Part shown: positions 1 through 10,993 of the stretch, piece after piece
How the letters are laid out: each line of letters opens with the position of its first letter
How positions within the stretch are numbered: the first letter of the stretch is position 1
Origin: Mesorhabditis belari
Lineage: Eukaryota; Nematoda; Chromadorea; Rhabditida; Rhabditidae
Length of the DNA: 64,000 nucleotides
Assembly: GCA_958450365.1 (NCBI GenBank)
Contig: CAUEEP010000743.1
Span: 8,921,501 to 8,985,500, forward strand
Direction: 5' to 3'
Made by a program: the position numbers and the translations under genes
Notes under the pieces: model-generated
What the model was told of the DNA's origin: nothing
What the model saw: the letters and a program-made list of their open reading frames with translations, nothing else
The model's database searches: none

Positions 1-259
1 TTGAACTGAGTGCGGGTAATTATGCGCCACCCTATAGAAGTTCAGGGATGTTCAAAGCTCCAATAAGCCAAGCCAAATCAGGTAGAGGTAACAGGTAACA
101 GGCCTGGATTTGACTAACCCAGGTACTTTTTGCGAACCAGACCAGGATGCTAGTAAAGTCGGGGCCAGACTTGACCTGGAACATTCCTGATTGCAACACT
201 TGATCTGTACTTGCTCATTTCTACCTGCCAAAGGTAAATAACTGTTTAGTTTTTTTCAG

Positions 260-865
260 AGATTGGAAGATCTATCTCCCATTGGTCGTCCTGTGTTTGT
301 CCCTCTCGATCCTCTCAATCTCCGAGGCTCCATTGCGATTCTGGTATTGGATGAACATCTTGATTGAGCTGTTTTCCCTGGGAATGTCAATGAATTTGCT
401 ATTCTTTGTAAGAAAAAAAACAGCATCACTTAAATCATATTCATTTTTTTTTTCTTACAATTAGATCTTTCTTTTGTGTCCTTGCAAACACGCGAAGTAT
501 TCTCGATTTGAGAAAGACATCGCTGTGAAAGGTAGGTAAAAATTCGAAATAATAGCAAACTTTTAAAATATTTGTTTAGATGCAAAAAGCAACTTGATCG
601 GGGTCTTGATTTTCTATTGTTTCATCACTTTACCATTCATCGTTTTCGATATAGGTTTGATTTTGGGAACAGTTTTTGGTTTCTCTTGCAAGAGTATTCT
701 GGTAATATTGCTTTTTGTTAGGGGCATTCTTTAGGCTATTTACAGTCATGGAAACTAAAAACGATTCTAGGGACAAATCTTGGCGTTGCGGCATTGACAA
801 AATTCACTGAAGAGGCTCAGGTTGGGAAGATTGCAATGAGAACTTCTATAAGGCAGATTCATTAA
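260..865 (+). CDS. Partial multi-pass membrane protein, 3' four exons
   Basis: Four exons join in phase: 260-407, 465-531, 580-701 and 746-865, ending in TAA at 863. Introns are 57, 48 and 44 bases with GTAAG/GTAGGT/GTAATA donors and TTAG/TTTAG/TACAG acceptors. The visible product is about 150 residues. Exon 1 has two hydrophobic helices (around PLVVLCLSLSILSI and MNILIELFSLGMSMNLLFF), then a Cys-rich basic loop (LLCPCKHAKYSRFEK). Exon 3 has another helix (LIFYCFITLPFIVFDIGL). The tail (TKFTEEAQVGKIAMRTS) is polar, as in a cytoplasmic C-terminus. The layout fits a nematode serpentine chemoreceptor, but I cannot place it in a named class. Upstream exons are missing: a possible donor at 234 is only 26 bases from the acceptor at 259, too close for an intron. 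Confidence 0.55.
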
Positions 866-1420
866 AAATTTGAAAAAAAAAACAGTTTGTCCTTTCTAGG
901 AATCTAGAAAATCCTTTGATCGATGCAGGCTAGAGTGTATTCTTTTTAACTTCATCTTTTTTTATCCTTTGATCCTTTGATCCTTTGATCGATGCAGGCT
1001 TCTTTTTAACTTAATCTTTTTTTTAAATATGCCAACTTCAGAAAACTACCGTAATCGCTCTCAAGTCTTGTCTAGGTGATCTATATTTGATTTACAAAGT
1101 ACAAAAAGGAGTTTAAAAATTAAATAGAAGGTTTGCGATAAGATCCGGATAAGGACTAGAGAAAAGGTTACGGTACTTCTCCAAAGTTGATACAGTTTAA
1201 AAAGTGCTTTGATAGAGAGAAACAACTAAGATAACCATATAATGAGATCTTTAGTGTGCTTTTCACAAAGTCCCAGCTCTCTCGTTCCCCTGTGGAAAAC
1301 TGTACTTTTTCGTCGACACATCATTCATCATTCGACCGATATTCCTGCTCCTGCCTGCCTACATAATATTACCTTCTTTTCGGTATTACTTTCTAAAAAT
1401 CTAAAAGTTATCCATTCCAG
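866..1420. other. Intergenic stretch
   Basis: No convincing coding exon. A short direct repeat of TCCTTTGATC and GATGCAGGCT with neighbouring TTTTTAACTT blocks occurs around 911-1022. Confidence 0.4.
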
Positions 1421-1549
1421 CAAAAATTCGCCATGGAAAGTGTGGAAAGAAGCGAAAAAGTTGCCCGTCGAACTACCAAGAGAGGAAACTCTGAAGAAAT
1501 GGCGGAAAAGCAAACGACTACCGTCTACTGATACAGCTTTCAGTGAATA
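1421..1549 (+). CDS. Possible terminal exon, unknown protein
   Basis: After an acceptor (ATTCCAG, ending 1420) a frame rich in Lys, Glu, Trp and Arg (for example WKVWKEAKKLPVELPREE) runs to TAA at 1547-1549, and an AATAAA-like signal follows in the next bases. A second frame starting at the internal ATG (about 1432) is open for roughly 35 codons, so the frame is ambiguous. The longer frame can be opened upstream to 1242, but that part is not protein-like. It could be the last exon of a gene or chance. Confidence 0.2.
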
Positions 1550-3296
1550 AATGGCATGAATAAAGGAAATGATAAAATTTCTTTTTAATCCATAAATACA
1601 ATTTGTTTGATTTACTGAAGTTCCGCGAAAAGATCCATCTCTCTTCCTCCTTTCCATTAATCCCAAAATGTACCCATTTCCCCTATTTACTTGTCGATTC
1701 TCGTTTTTATGTGTGGGTGTGAGTGTGAATGGATGCTCTCTTGTTCTTTTAAAATCTCCTATAAAACTAAAGAACTGAACTCTTCGAAATAATCTGAAAA
1801 TAATGGGCAAATCTCAGAGCATTGGAACATTGAAACACTTTTATTTTTCGAGCAGACTTCAACCATTCCGGGAAACAAAAAATAGAACTGGTTTGATTGG
1901 GCAAAAATGAAATAATAATGATTCCATCAAAATAAGGGCAGTTTTTGGTGGAGAACTTTCAAAGGAAATAACTGGGTGAATCCTTTGGAAATGAAGCTAG
2001 AGCTGCAAGTGATGACTGCAAGTGGAAATCGTTGAGAATAGTGTTGGAAATGAAACAGATCTCGCAGTCAGAAGTGAATGAATAATAATTCTATTCTAAC
2101 CATTTGTAAGTCAAAGTCTAATCACTTGTAAACGTTCTATTACTTGAATAGATATCTAATTCCTCTTACACTCCTTTCTTTTTCAATCATTCCCATATTT
2201 CATCGTACTTGATTTCTAAACAAATCTCCCGATTAATCCAAAATAATCGGAACATATTCGCGGGATTTTAGCTTCATCAATCATTTCCTCAAAATATCCG
2301 ATATCACATCAACAAAATTATTTTTCTCTAGATTATTCAGAAAGTAAAACGCCTGAACGATGTTGAGATTTGAAAGAAATTCAATAAGTACGAGGGATCA
2401 AAATCTTACATCATTTTTGTACCCATCAGTACTGTCAAAAGTATTCTTGTAATCAAAAGCTGATCACCTTCTGTAAACGTTCCATTACTTCAAAAATCCC
2501 ATCGAAAACACAAGCTGTAATTCAGCAGAATCACTCATTGCACTTTTCAATAAATATGGCTTTTCCGGTGCAGATTTGTATGAATCATTCATTGAAATGT
2601 TAAGTCATTTTTCCTCTGAATGAATCACTTTTCAAAGTGTTGGGCTTTAAGTTCCGAAATGTTTAGAGATCATTCCATTTCAACAATAACTTGACCTTCA
2701 ATTCTTTATTTCAAAAATTCTCCCCAACCTTTGATGATCTTTGTTGTTATATTCTAGTTCAGAAACTCTTCTAAACCCTCAAATGATTGGAGAGAAATCC
2801 TTCAGAAAAAAGTTTTATTTCCAAAATAATTGAATGCTTTGATTTTCGATAAAAATGGAATCTGTTTTTGAAATGAAAAATGAAAGAAGAGAACAAAAAT
2901 GAATGAATTGAGGGACATTTTGTGTGTTCTGTGGAAAGAAGGAGTGTTTCGATGGAAATGGATGCATTTGGAATAGAAATAGGGGAAGGGGACTTTGGCT
3001 CATTAGGGAAGGTTCGAAAATACAAAATTTAGATTTCAATAGGGAAAATGGGGAAATGGAGGGAAATTGGAGAGGCTGAGACGGGAGAAGAGAGGGGAAT
3101 CGGGGGTTTACGAGGAGAATGAGATGGCTAGAGGAATAGAAAAGATTTAGAATCTATTGGGGAAGTGAATAGAGAACATAGAGCACAAAATAAAGTATTC
3201 AGATTTCAGTTGAATCCCCTATTTTCTACATCTCTTTCTCTCTTTTTTCTCCCATTTTGTTCTTTCGATTTCTCTTTTCTCTTTTCAATCACTCGC

Positions 3297-3306
3297 CTAT
3301 ATAAAC
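3297..3306 (+). promoter_or_regulatory. TATA-like box upstream of duplicated gene
   Basis: CCTATATAAACC lies about 280 bases before the ATG at 3583, after a pyrimidine-rich stretch. It is conserved in the right arm (near 8605). A possible trans-splice acceptor (CCAATTTCAG, ending 3552) lies 30 bases before the ATG. Confidence 0.35.
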
Positions 3307-3582
3307 CCAAATGGAAAGCTCGAAAATCGGTGTGAGAATTGAGAATTTTCTTTTGTAAGCTTTTCCAACCTGATCTATCAACAAATGTACCAGTTCGAGC
3401 TGTACTGAACCCCGTACTCACAAACTCTAGTACTAGATCCATTTGAATCGAACTAAGCAGCCTCTCATATCTCTTTCTCCTGAAAAGAACCTTTCAATTT
3501 CAAACTTCTCTTGCCTTCCGTAATATGTTAAATAATTTCAATCCAATTTCAGCCTTCAATTCCACTCCAATTCCTTCCAAAA

Positions 3583-4145
3583 ATGCTCCTTCTCCAAACG
3601 ATTCTTTTCCATTTTTGCCCCAATTTCGTCGCCACAATTTTCTCCGTTCAATTTGTAAGTTATTTAAAGAAAAATAAATCAAAAATATGCCTTAATACCT
3701 AAAATCTAAAAATATTCCTTCATTTTCAGTATCTCGTCTATGGAATTCAACAATTTTTCCACAATTACTGCCAAATTTTGAAACTTTTATGGCTTGTGGG
3801 ATCGTATGCTTTTGAAGAAAATGTTCAGGTAAATAGAAAGATAAAAAGATATTCAATCAGAGGAATATCTCATTCATTTTCAGCCACAAATCATCGATTT
3901 CTTCACGAGAAATTCAGCCTTCGAACTTCTTTTCATTATTGGATCTTTTGCTCTTCTATTCAAATGGGCACTCACCGAAATGGGATACGGTAAGGGACTT
4001 CATAAGTTTTATATGGCTAATATCTAGAATTTACATAGATAAGTAAATACTATGATTTATATGCAATTATATAATCATCCAAAAGATGTAAATTTCAGAG
4101 CTCCAAATCGATTTCAAAGAAGAAAATTGTGAAGATGAGAGTTGA
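3583..4145 (+). CDS. Small two-to-three-helix membrane protein, copy 1
   Basis: Four exons join in phase: 3583-3654, 3730-3828, 3884-3989 and 4099-4145 (TGA). They give 107 residues. Donors are GTAAGT, GTAAAT and GTAAGG, and acceptors are TTTTCAG, TTTTCAG and ATTTCAG. The N-terminus is hydrophobic (MLLLQTILFHF...), residues 25-57 are aromatic-rich (YLVYGIQQFFHNY), and a clear helix near residues 70-88 (AFELLFIIGSFALLFKWAL) precedes an acidic tail (DFKEENCEDES). No family is recognised. An inverted copy with the same exon sequences lies at 7764-8322, so both copies are probably functional or recently homogenised. I chose the ATG just downstream of the TTTCAG at 3552, which would serve as a leader trans-splice site. 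Confidence 0.75.
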
Positions 4146-4784
4146 GTGAAGGAAAATTTCAAAAATCTGCCCAAAATCGGCAAATGAATACACTTTTTGA
4201 GTGTAGATTAGAATATTTAATTGAGGAAATTTGAATGTTTGTACATATTTGTGGTTTTGTTTTTGAAAATTGGTGCAAAAGGGAAGAGAACGGGTTGAAA
4301 AAATATACATATTAGGAGATGATATGCAATTTGCGAAATCGTCCGTTTGAATAAATCGATTTTATTCTTTATTGTTTTGATTTAAATTCACATGATTCAA
4401 TGCTACAATTCATAAAGATAAAGATAAACCCGAGAATCAAGAGGTCATACGGCTCTTTCTTACTGTGACTTATAGTCTAACATAACAGATTATGGATAAG
4501 GTTAGTTAGCTAATTACTTCCAAAAGTGTGTCTGACTGTAAGATCTCTGGGCAACACTTGCAAAACTATTTTTATCTACAACATCTCAAAATAGTGTGAA
4601 AAAAAAAGATGGCTATGAATCACCTCTCGATTCTGGATGATTCAGTGGTTCAAAAAAGATTTTTAAATGCCTTTCAATTACTTTGCATATAAGACTCAAA
4701 ATTTATAAATTTCTAGATAAAGCGGAAAGGAAAAATTTTTAATTTGTGATTCATTCCTTTCTCTACAGCTTATCGATCGGCTGG

Positions 4785-6534
4785 ATGAGTTCGATTGAGG
4801 TTTTTGGCTGACTTTTAGCTTTATTGGAATCTAAACGGCAGCCGGTTATGGCTGCTTGAAATATTTTTGTTCAATTCATTAAAACTTTGCTTAAAAAGCC
4901 CAAAGATCCGACTTTTGTACTACTTTTTTAATTGCTTTTTAGTGCTAAACAGTTTTTTAATGTTAAAATTTAGGTGGACTCACTTCGATCCCTATCACCT
5001 CCTCGATCACCTCGATCTACCTCGGAAGTAATGAAACCTTCTTAAAATGATAAAAATTTTGATTGTTTAGGGCAACAATGTGGTGATGGAACGTTTCGAG
5101 GGAGAAGCGTGTCAAATAATGCGCAATGTGATGGACAATTGTCTGAAGAAAGCCAAAGAAGTGGGGTGGGTGAAGAAGTTTTTTTTGGAGATTGTTGATC
5201 AGCCACTAAATATTGACACTTATAGCGATAAAATGATTTGCCTAAGTAGCTAAAGGTAATTGTTGATTAAAGAGCTAAATGAAATTGTAGTTTACTTTTA
5301 GAGATAGCAATCGTGGATGGCACAATCGTCTCCTCAATCACTACAGTTTTTTCCTTCATACATTGGCCAACACGATCACCTATGTGCACGAGTTGAGTCT
5401 CTACCATACTGATAAAGTTAGTTTTTTAAATTTTCTATGAAAATCAAATCTCTTCTTAAATACATTCAACTTTTGTCTTTTTCAGAGAAGCTTTCTCGCC
5501 TTTTGCATCAAACACCTGCAGAGTTTGCAAAAATTAGCGATAAGTGCACAGAAAGATTTTGAGGAAATGCCCCAAATCCATCCATTTGACGAGGATTATG
5601 GTTTGTTGTTTAAATTTTTATTTTATTTATTTAATATTTGTTCTTTAGAGCCCAAGATCACACGCATCCCGCTTTTCGCCTCGTCTCGTGTGCGCAAAGT
5701 GCTCTCGAATCGCGGATTTCTCTTTAATGAGATCAAGTTTGGGAAAATCATATAGCTTTTGTATTTCTTTTTCTTTCTAGAGACAACATATCGGAATCGA
5801 ACAGCACGGTGACCGTCTCGGAAAGCAATTCAAAAGAAGTTACAAGGTTTGTTTCCGGTTTTAAGGGAAATATTTGGCGTTTTTAGTTCCGCTGAAGAGT
5901 TTAGTACGCCTGATCGATTGTACAGATCACCGTTTGATAATGTGTGTTGCAAAGCTTATTTATTATTTGGATTTAAATTCTTATTTAGAGCTCGCCAAAA
6001 CAAATGCTGTTCTTCTTGCGAACCCCTCCCTCATCGCCGCTTCCTCCAAAGCTCAGCTATTCGCCTAATATCAATCTTGATGCCACAAGTAGTGAGTTTT
6101 AGAACAAAGATTGAGTTTTCAATTGCTCATACTCAGGTATTGGCTATGAGCAATTGGGCACTTGTTATTCTATCGAGTAATGCAATTTTCTTTAGTGATC
6201 GGTTCTCCACCTCCACCAATGGCCGCTCTCCGTGCCGCTCATGCGACTAAATCAATCTCGAGTCTTCCGAAATTGGAGGAACCCGATGAAGGTTTTTGAT
6301 TTTATAGCTTGTTGATACACTTTTTCAGAAAATGCTTTAATCAATGAGGAAATGAAAACGAAAGCGGACGTGATTTTTGTGGAACGAAAGATCATCCTGC
6401 CAAAACTTGAGTATGTTTGTGCTTTATTTTATAACTGGATTGAGTACTACTTTTAAAATCGTGCAATCATTTCTCTTTTTAGTTTTTCTGTATTCACCGA
6501 CGAGGAACTCGCCGATGATTTCACTGATTGGTGA
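4785..6534 (+). CDS. Hypothetical protein encoded in the loop of the inverted repeat
   Basis: Twelve exons stay in phase: 4785-4799, 4974-5027, 5071-5165, 5302-5416, 5486-5600, 5649-5736, 5781-5846, 5887-5941, 5989-6088, 6196-6291, 6329-6410 and 6483-6534 (TGA). The product is about 310 residues. It starts MSSIE, then a Ser/Pro/Arg segment (SLRSLSPPRSPRS). A helical region follows (MRNVMDNCLKKAKEVG, HTLANTITYVHELSLYH, FCIKHLQSLQKLAISAQ). The second half is Ser/Pro-rich and probably disordered (TPPSSPLPPKLSYSPN, GSPPPPMAALRAAH). The acidic end is TDEELADDFTDW. There is no signal peptide or membrane helix, so it is probably intracellular. The first donor (GAG|GTTTTT) is weak, so the start is less sure than the rest. 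I do not recognise the family. Confidence 0.7.
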
Positions 6535-6588
6535 ACGAATTAAAAGAAAATGTGTAAAGAAACACCTTGAAGTCATTTACACTGTTGA

Positions 6589-6594
6589 ATAAAG
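6589..6594 (+). terminator. AATAAA polyadenylation signal
   Basis: AATAAA lies 55 bases after the stop of the loop gene, just before a T-rich stretch. This is a normal position for 3' end formation. Confidence 0.55.
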
Positions 6595-6599
6595 TTTCC

Positions 6600-7276
6600 T
6601 GCGTTTTCAATATTTGAAAAATGCAAAACCGGATTTGTTGTTTGTTGTTCGTTTTCACTTCCCCGATATTCTGAGCTTTCACTCAGTAGCTGGTTGATCG
6701 TTTTTTTTGACAAACTCCAATCCGATCAATTACTCAGAGAGTTTTTGATGCACTACTAAAACGAGTTCTTTTTAACAACTAGAATACAACAATTGCGAGT
6801 GATTGATGTTTCGAGTATGAATGGAACGAGTTTTTTTTGATTGATTGGTCAAGCTTTATCCTAGTCCAACAAACATGATATCATCTTTGGCAAAACTTTG
6901 ATCATGAAAAGTTTGAACATGTGGAACATTTTACTACAGAATTGCTTATTGGTTAGAGTTAGTGCAGAATAGAGAATGAATTGCAATAGAAAAGAAAATG
7001 ATCGACATAGCAGAATCCAGTTTATTCATGCCATTCTACCATGAAGCACTACATTAACGTTCGTCAAAATGGGTATGATAGCTGGCAGGGTTACAGTAGT
7101 TATGGAGTTGCTTAGAATCCACTCGACGACTCGGTTTCTCCAAATGTAAACTTGCCTTTGCCTTTGCCTTTGTCCAAAACCTAATCTTTGTTTCACATCT
7201 CCCTTTTTGGCTAAAGGATTTTGGGCCCTACTTTTTTCAAAACTCGATAATTGGGAACAAATATTGTACCACAAAA
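6600..7276. other. Gene-free remainder of the loop
   Basis: AT-rich, with no splice-joined coding exon visible on either strand. A (CCTTTG)n run at about 7153-7171 (TTGCCTTTGCCTTTGCC) is the only small repeat. The minus-strand open frame at 7026-7274 has no supporting splice context. Confidence 0.4.
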
Positions 7277-9735
7277 AGGTGATTCATAGCCATCTTTCTT
7301 CCACACTATTTTGAGATGTGGTAGATAAAAATAGTTTTGCAAGTGTTGCCCAGAGATCTTAAAGTAAGACACACTTTTGGAAGTAATTAGCTACCTAACC
7401 TTATCCATAACTCTTATGTTTGACTATAAGTCACAGGAAGAAAGAGCCGTATGATCGTTTGATAATGAGCAATCGTGTGCATCTTGATTCTCGGGTTTAT
7501 CTGCTGAATTGTACAATTGAATCATGTGAATGTAAATCAAAACAATAAAGAATAAAATCGATTTATTCAAACGGACGATTTCGCAAATTGCATATCATCT
7601 CCTAATATGTATATTTTTTCAACCCGTTCTCTTCCCTTTTGCACCAATTTTCAAAAACAAAACCACAAATATGTACAAACATTCAAATTTTCTCAATTAA
7701 ATATTCTAATCTACACTCAAAAAGTGTATCCATTTTGGGCAGATTTTTGAAATTTTCCTTCACTCAACTCTCATCTTCACAATTTTCTTCTTTGAAATCG
7801 ATTTGGAGCTCTGAAATTTACATCTTTTGGATGATTAAATAATTGCATATAAATCATGGTATTTACTTATCTATGTAAATTCTAGATATTAGTCATATAA
7901 AACTTATGAATTCCCTTACCGTATCCCATTTCGGTGAGTGCCCATTTGAATAGAAGAGCAAAAGATCCAATAATGAAAAGAAGTTCGAAGGCTGAATTTC
8001 TCGTGAAGAAATCGATGATTTGTGGCTGGAAATGAATGAGATATTCCTCTGATTGAATATCTTTTTATCTTTCTATTTACCTGAACATTTTCTTCAAAAG
8101 CATACGATCCCACAAGCCATAAAAGTTTCAAAATTTGGCAGTAATTGTGGAAAAATTGTTGAATTCCATAGACGAGATACTGAAAATGAAGGAATATTTT
8201 TAGATTTTCTTGGAACATATTTTTGTATTTAATTTTTTAAAATAACTTACAAATTGAACGGAGAAAATTGTGGCGACGAAATTGGGGCAAAAATGGAAAA
8301 GAATCGTTTGGAGAAGGAGCATTTTTGGAAGGAATTGGAGTGGAATTGAAGGCTGAAATTGGATTGAAATTATTTAACATATTACGGAAGGCAAGAGAAG
8401 TTTGAAATTGAAAGGTTCTTTTCAGGAGAAAGAGATATGAGAGGCTGCTTAGTTCGATTCAAATGGATCTAGTACTAGAGTTTGCGAGTACGGGGTTCAG
8501 TACAGCTCGAACTGGTACATTTGTTGATAGATCAGGTTGGAAAAGCTTACAAAAGAAAATTCTCAATTCTCACACCGATTTTCGAGCTTTCCATTTGGGT
8601 TTATATAGGCGAGTGATTGAAAAGAGAAAAGAGAAATCGAAAGAACAAAATGGGAGAAAAAGAGAGAAAGAGATGTAGAAAATAGGGGATTCAACTGAAA
8701 TCTGAATACTTTATTTTGTGCTCTATTTTCTCTATTCACTTCCCCAATAGATTCTAAATCTTTTCCATTCCTCTAGCCATCTCATTCTCCTCGTAAACCC
8801 CCGATTCCCATCTCTTCTCCCGTCTCAGCCTCTCCAATTTCCCTCCATTTCCCCATTTTCCCTATTGAAATCTAAATTTTGTATTTTCGAACCTTCCCTA
8901 ATGAGCCAAAGTCCCCTTCCCCTATTTCTATTCCAAATGCATCCATTTCCATCGAAACACTCCTTCTTTCCACAGAACACACAAAATGTCCCTCAATTCA
9001 TTCATTTTTGTTCTCTTCTTTCATTTTTCATTTCAAAAACAGATTCCATTTTTATCGAAAATCAAAGCATTCAATTATTTTGGAAATAAAACTTTTTTCT
9101 GAAGGATTTCTCTCCAATCATTTGAGGGTTTAGAAGAGTTTCTGAACTAGAATATAACAACAAAGATCATCAAAGGTTGGGGAGAATTTTTGAAATAAAG
9201 AATTGAAGGTCAATTTATTGTTGTTCTCGAAAATGTTCCGATTATTTTGGACTAATCGGGAGATTTGTTTAGAAATCAAGTACGATGAAATATGGGAATG
9301 AAAAGAAAGGAGTGTAAGGGGAATTAGATATCTATTCAAGTAATGGAACGTTTACAAGTGGTTAGACTTTGACTTACAAATGGTTAGAATAGAATTATTA
9401 TTCCTTCACTTCTGACTGTGGGATCTGTCTCATTTCCAAAGGATTCACCCAGTTATTTCCTTTGAAAGTTCTCCACCAAAAACTGCTCTTATTTTGATGG
9501 AATCATTATTATTTCATTTTTCTGCCCAATCAAACCAGTTCTATTTTTTGTTTCCCGGAATGGTTGAAGTCTGCTCGAAAAATAAAAGTGTTTCGATGTT
9601 CCGATGCTCTGAGATTTGCCCATTATTTTCAGATTATTTCGAAGAGTTCTTTAGGTTTATAGGAAATTTTAAAAGAACAAGAGAGCATCCATTCACACCC
9701 ACACATAGAACTGGAGAATCGACAAGTAAATTGGG
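7277..9735 (-). repeat. Right arm of giant inverted repeat
   Basis: Reverse-complement copy of 1685-4625, shorter because about 430 bases of the left arm are absent near 9215. The loop edge is at the CATAGCCATCTTT motif (7287 here; 4605-4620 in the left arm). The outer edge lies near 9735, where similarity to the left arm stops. Confidence 0.9.
7764..8322 (-). CDS. Small two-to-three-helix membrane protein, copy 2
   Basis: Mirror copy of the gene at 3583-4145. The exons on the minus strand are 8322-8251, 8179-8081, 8025-7920 and 7810-7764, with the same lengths (72, 99, 106 and 47 bases) and phases. Exon 1 is base-for-base identical to the other copy and I saw no amino-acid change elsewhere. 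The first intron has several substitutions and indels (GTAAGTTATTTTAAAAAA here). That pattern, with exons kept and introns drifting, suggests constraint on the protein or exon-biased gene conversion. Both copies point toward the loop. Confidence 0.75.
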
Positions 9736-10107
9736 AATGAATCTGATTTCAAGAAGTTCAAAAGTGTTAGCAAGTTTAAACTAAAAAACACGAAATAGTG
9801 AGAAGAAAAGTTAAAAGTATGGTAGATTTTGACAAAAACTGTATATCTTTTCCCGATCTTCATTCCGAAATCTTTTTTATACCCAAATTTGTACCTGAAT
9901 TTAGACTCTTTTAAGTTGAAAATTTCCCGGACAAATTCGCACAAATTTTTGCGTTTTGCGTTTTCCTTATTTGCTTTCCCCTTTTTCTCCCGCCATCACA
10001 AGGTACACTGTCACAAAATACAGAAAAGTTCAGGATTGCTTGAAAATGAACTTTTTTTTCTTAAAGAAATCCTAGAAAAATATTAGAATTGATCGAGAAA
10101 AATTTTT
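9736..10107. other. Gene-free AT-rich stretch
   Basis: Open frames on both strands here overlap each other and lack splice context. I see no gene. Confidence 0.35.
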
Positions 10108-10250
10108 TTATAATCGTTATCTGTGCTACCCACATTTTACATATATTATACCGTGTTTCTTTTTATCGGCCCTTTTCGTGTTATGTGTATGAATTCATGT
10201 GTTTTAATCTTAAATCTAGCGCACTTTATCTCAGGTCCTGAATAAAGTAT
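10108..10250 (+). mobile_element. LINE 3' untranslated tail, 5'-truncated
   Basis: From TTATCTGTGCTACCCAC to AATAAAGTATCT this matches 19098-19235 with few differences. There the same tail follows a reverse-transcriptase C-terminal frame. This copy is truncated to the 3' tail only, the usual result of target-primed reverse transcription. It abuts the palindromic element that begins near 10255. Confidence 0.65.
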
Positions 10251-10254
10251 CTAG

Positions 10255-10817
10255 ATATATATATGTTGTGTCCGATTTAGATTTCCGTCCGATTTAGATT
10301 GAACTTATCGCGGACGTCCGATTTAGATTCAATCTAAATGTTATATGGATTGAACAATAATATAAACATGCTTAATATATGTTCTTAAGCGTTTTCTGTA
10401 GTTTTCTGCATTTTTCAAAGGTCTTTTATTGATTACAGTCTATATCGGACGTCCGATACAGATCGAACAATAATAAACGTGCTTAACATATGTTCTTTGA
10501 AAATTTCTTTGAAAAGCGCAGAAAATTGCAAAAAAACGCTTAAGAACATATATTAAGCACGTTTATTATTGTTCGATCTGTATCGGACGTCCGATATAGA
10601 CTGTAATCAATAAAAGACCTTTGAAAAATGCAGAAAACTACAGAAAACGCTTAAGAACATATATTAAGCATGTTTATATTATTGTTCAATCCATATAAGA
10701 TTTAGATTGAATCTAAATCGGACGTCCGATATAGACTGTAATCTAAATCGGACGTCCGCGATAAGTTCAATCTAAATCGGACGGAAATCTAAATCGGACA
10801 CAACATATATATATATA
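10255..10817. repeat. Long palindromic fold-back element
   Basis: About 560 bases that read almost the same on both strands, centred near 10534. The ends are ATATATGTTGTGTCCGATTT and its reverse complement (10790-10810). The self-complementary core ATCGGACGTCCGAT recurs in both arms. One arm carries small length changes (ATGTTATATGG against CCATATAAG), so it is not a sequencing echo. Related decayed copies are at 34950-35310, and a smaller relative sits at 57676-58017. No coding frame is present; it is probably a non-autonomous DNA element. Confidence 0.8.
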
Positions 10818-10993
10818 ATCCGTAAAAGTAAAAATTCTTTAACAGATTTTGTCAGGAATTCGATATTTATCAATTTTCTGATGGCGAGTGCTTTTTTGTT
10901 TGGTTTCATTTTTGTTTTATTTCATTTTAAATGCATACTATTTATCACCGTAATTTTGTTTTTTATTATTCAAAGAATGCTAATCATTTTTTA

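Larger units (their letters stand above)
1685..4625 (+). repeat. Left arm of giant inverted repeat
   Basis: This segment reads as the reverse complement of 7277-9735 with scattered substitutions and indels. Anchors: the sequence at 1715-1760 matches 9675-9725 reversed, 3583-3654 matches 8251-8322 reversed exactly, and 4530-4625 matches 7277-7375 reversed. About 430 bases (roughly 2257-2687) have no counterpart in the right arm. The arm contains a complete membrane-protein gene (3583-4145). Confidence 0.9.

Noticed and set aside
3206..3442. Minus-strand 78-codon frame beginning MDLVLEF, with a counterpart at 8463-8678
   Set aside because: Although present in both arms of the inverted repeat, the C-terminal ends are shifted relative to each other and the frame covers the probable promoter of the membrane-protein gene. 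It behaves as non-coding.
8865..9133. Overlapping frames beginning MKSKFCIF and MYFRTFPN, mirrored at 2771-3039
   Set aside because: Two frames overlap the same DNA with low-complexity Phe/Ser/Ile composition and no splice sites; mirrored only because the DNA is duplicated.
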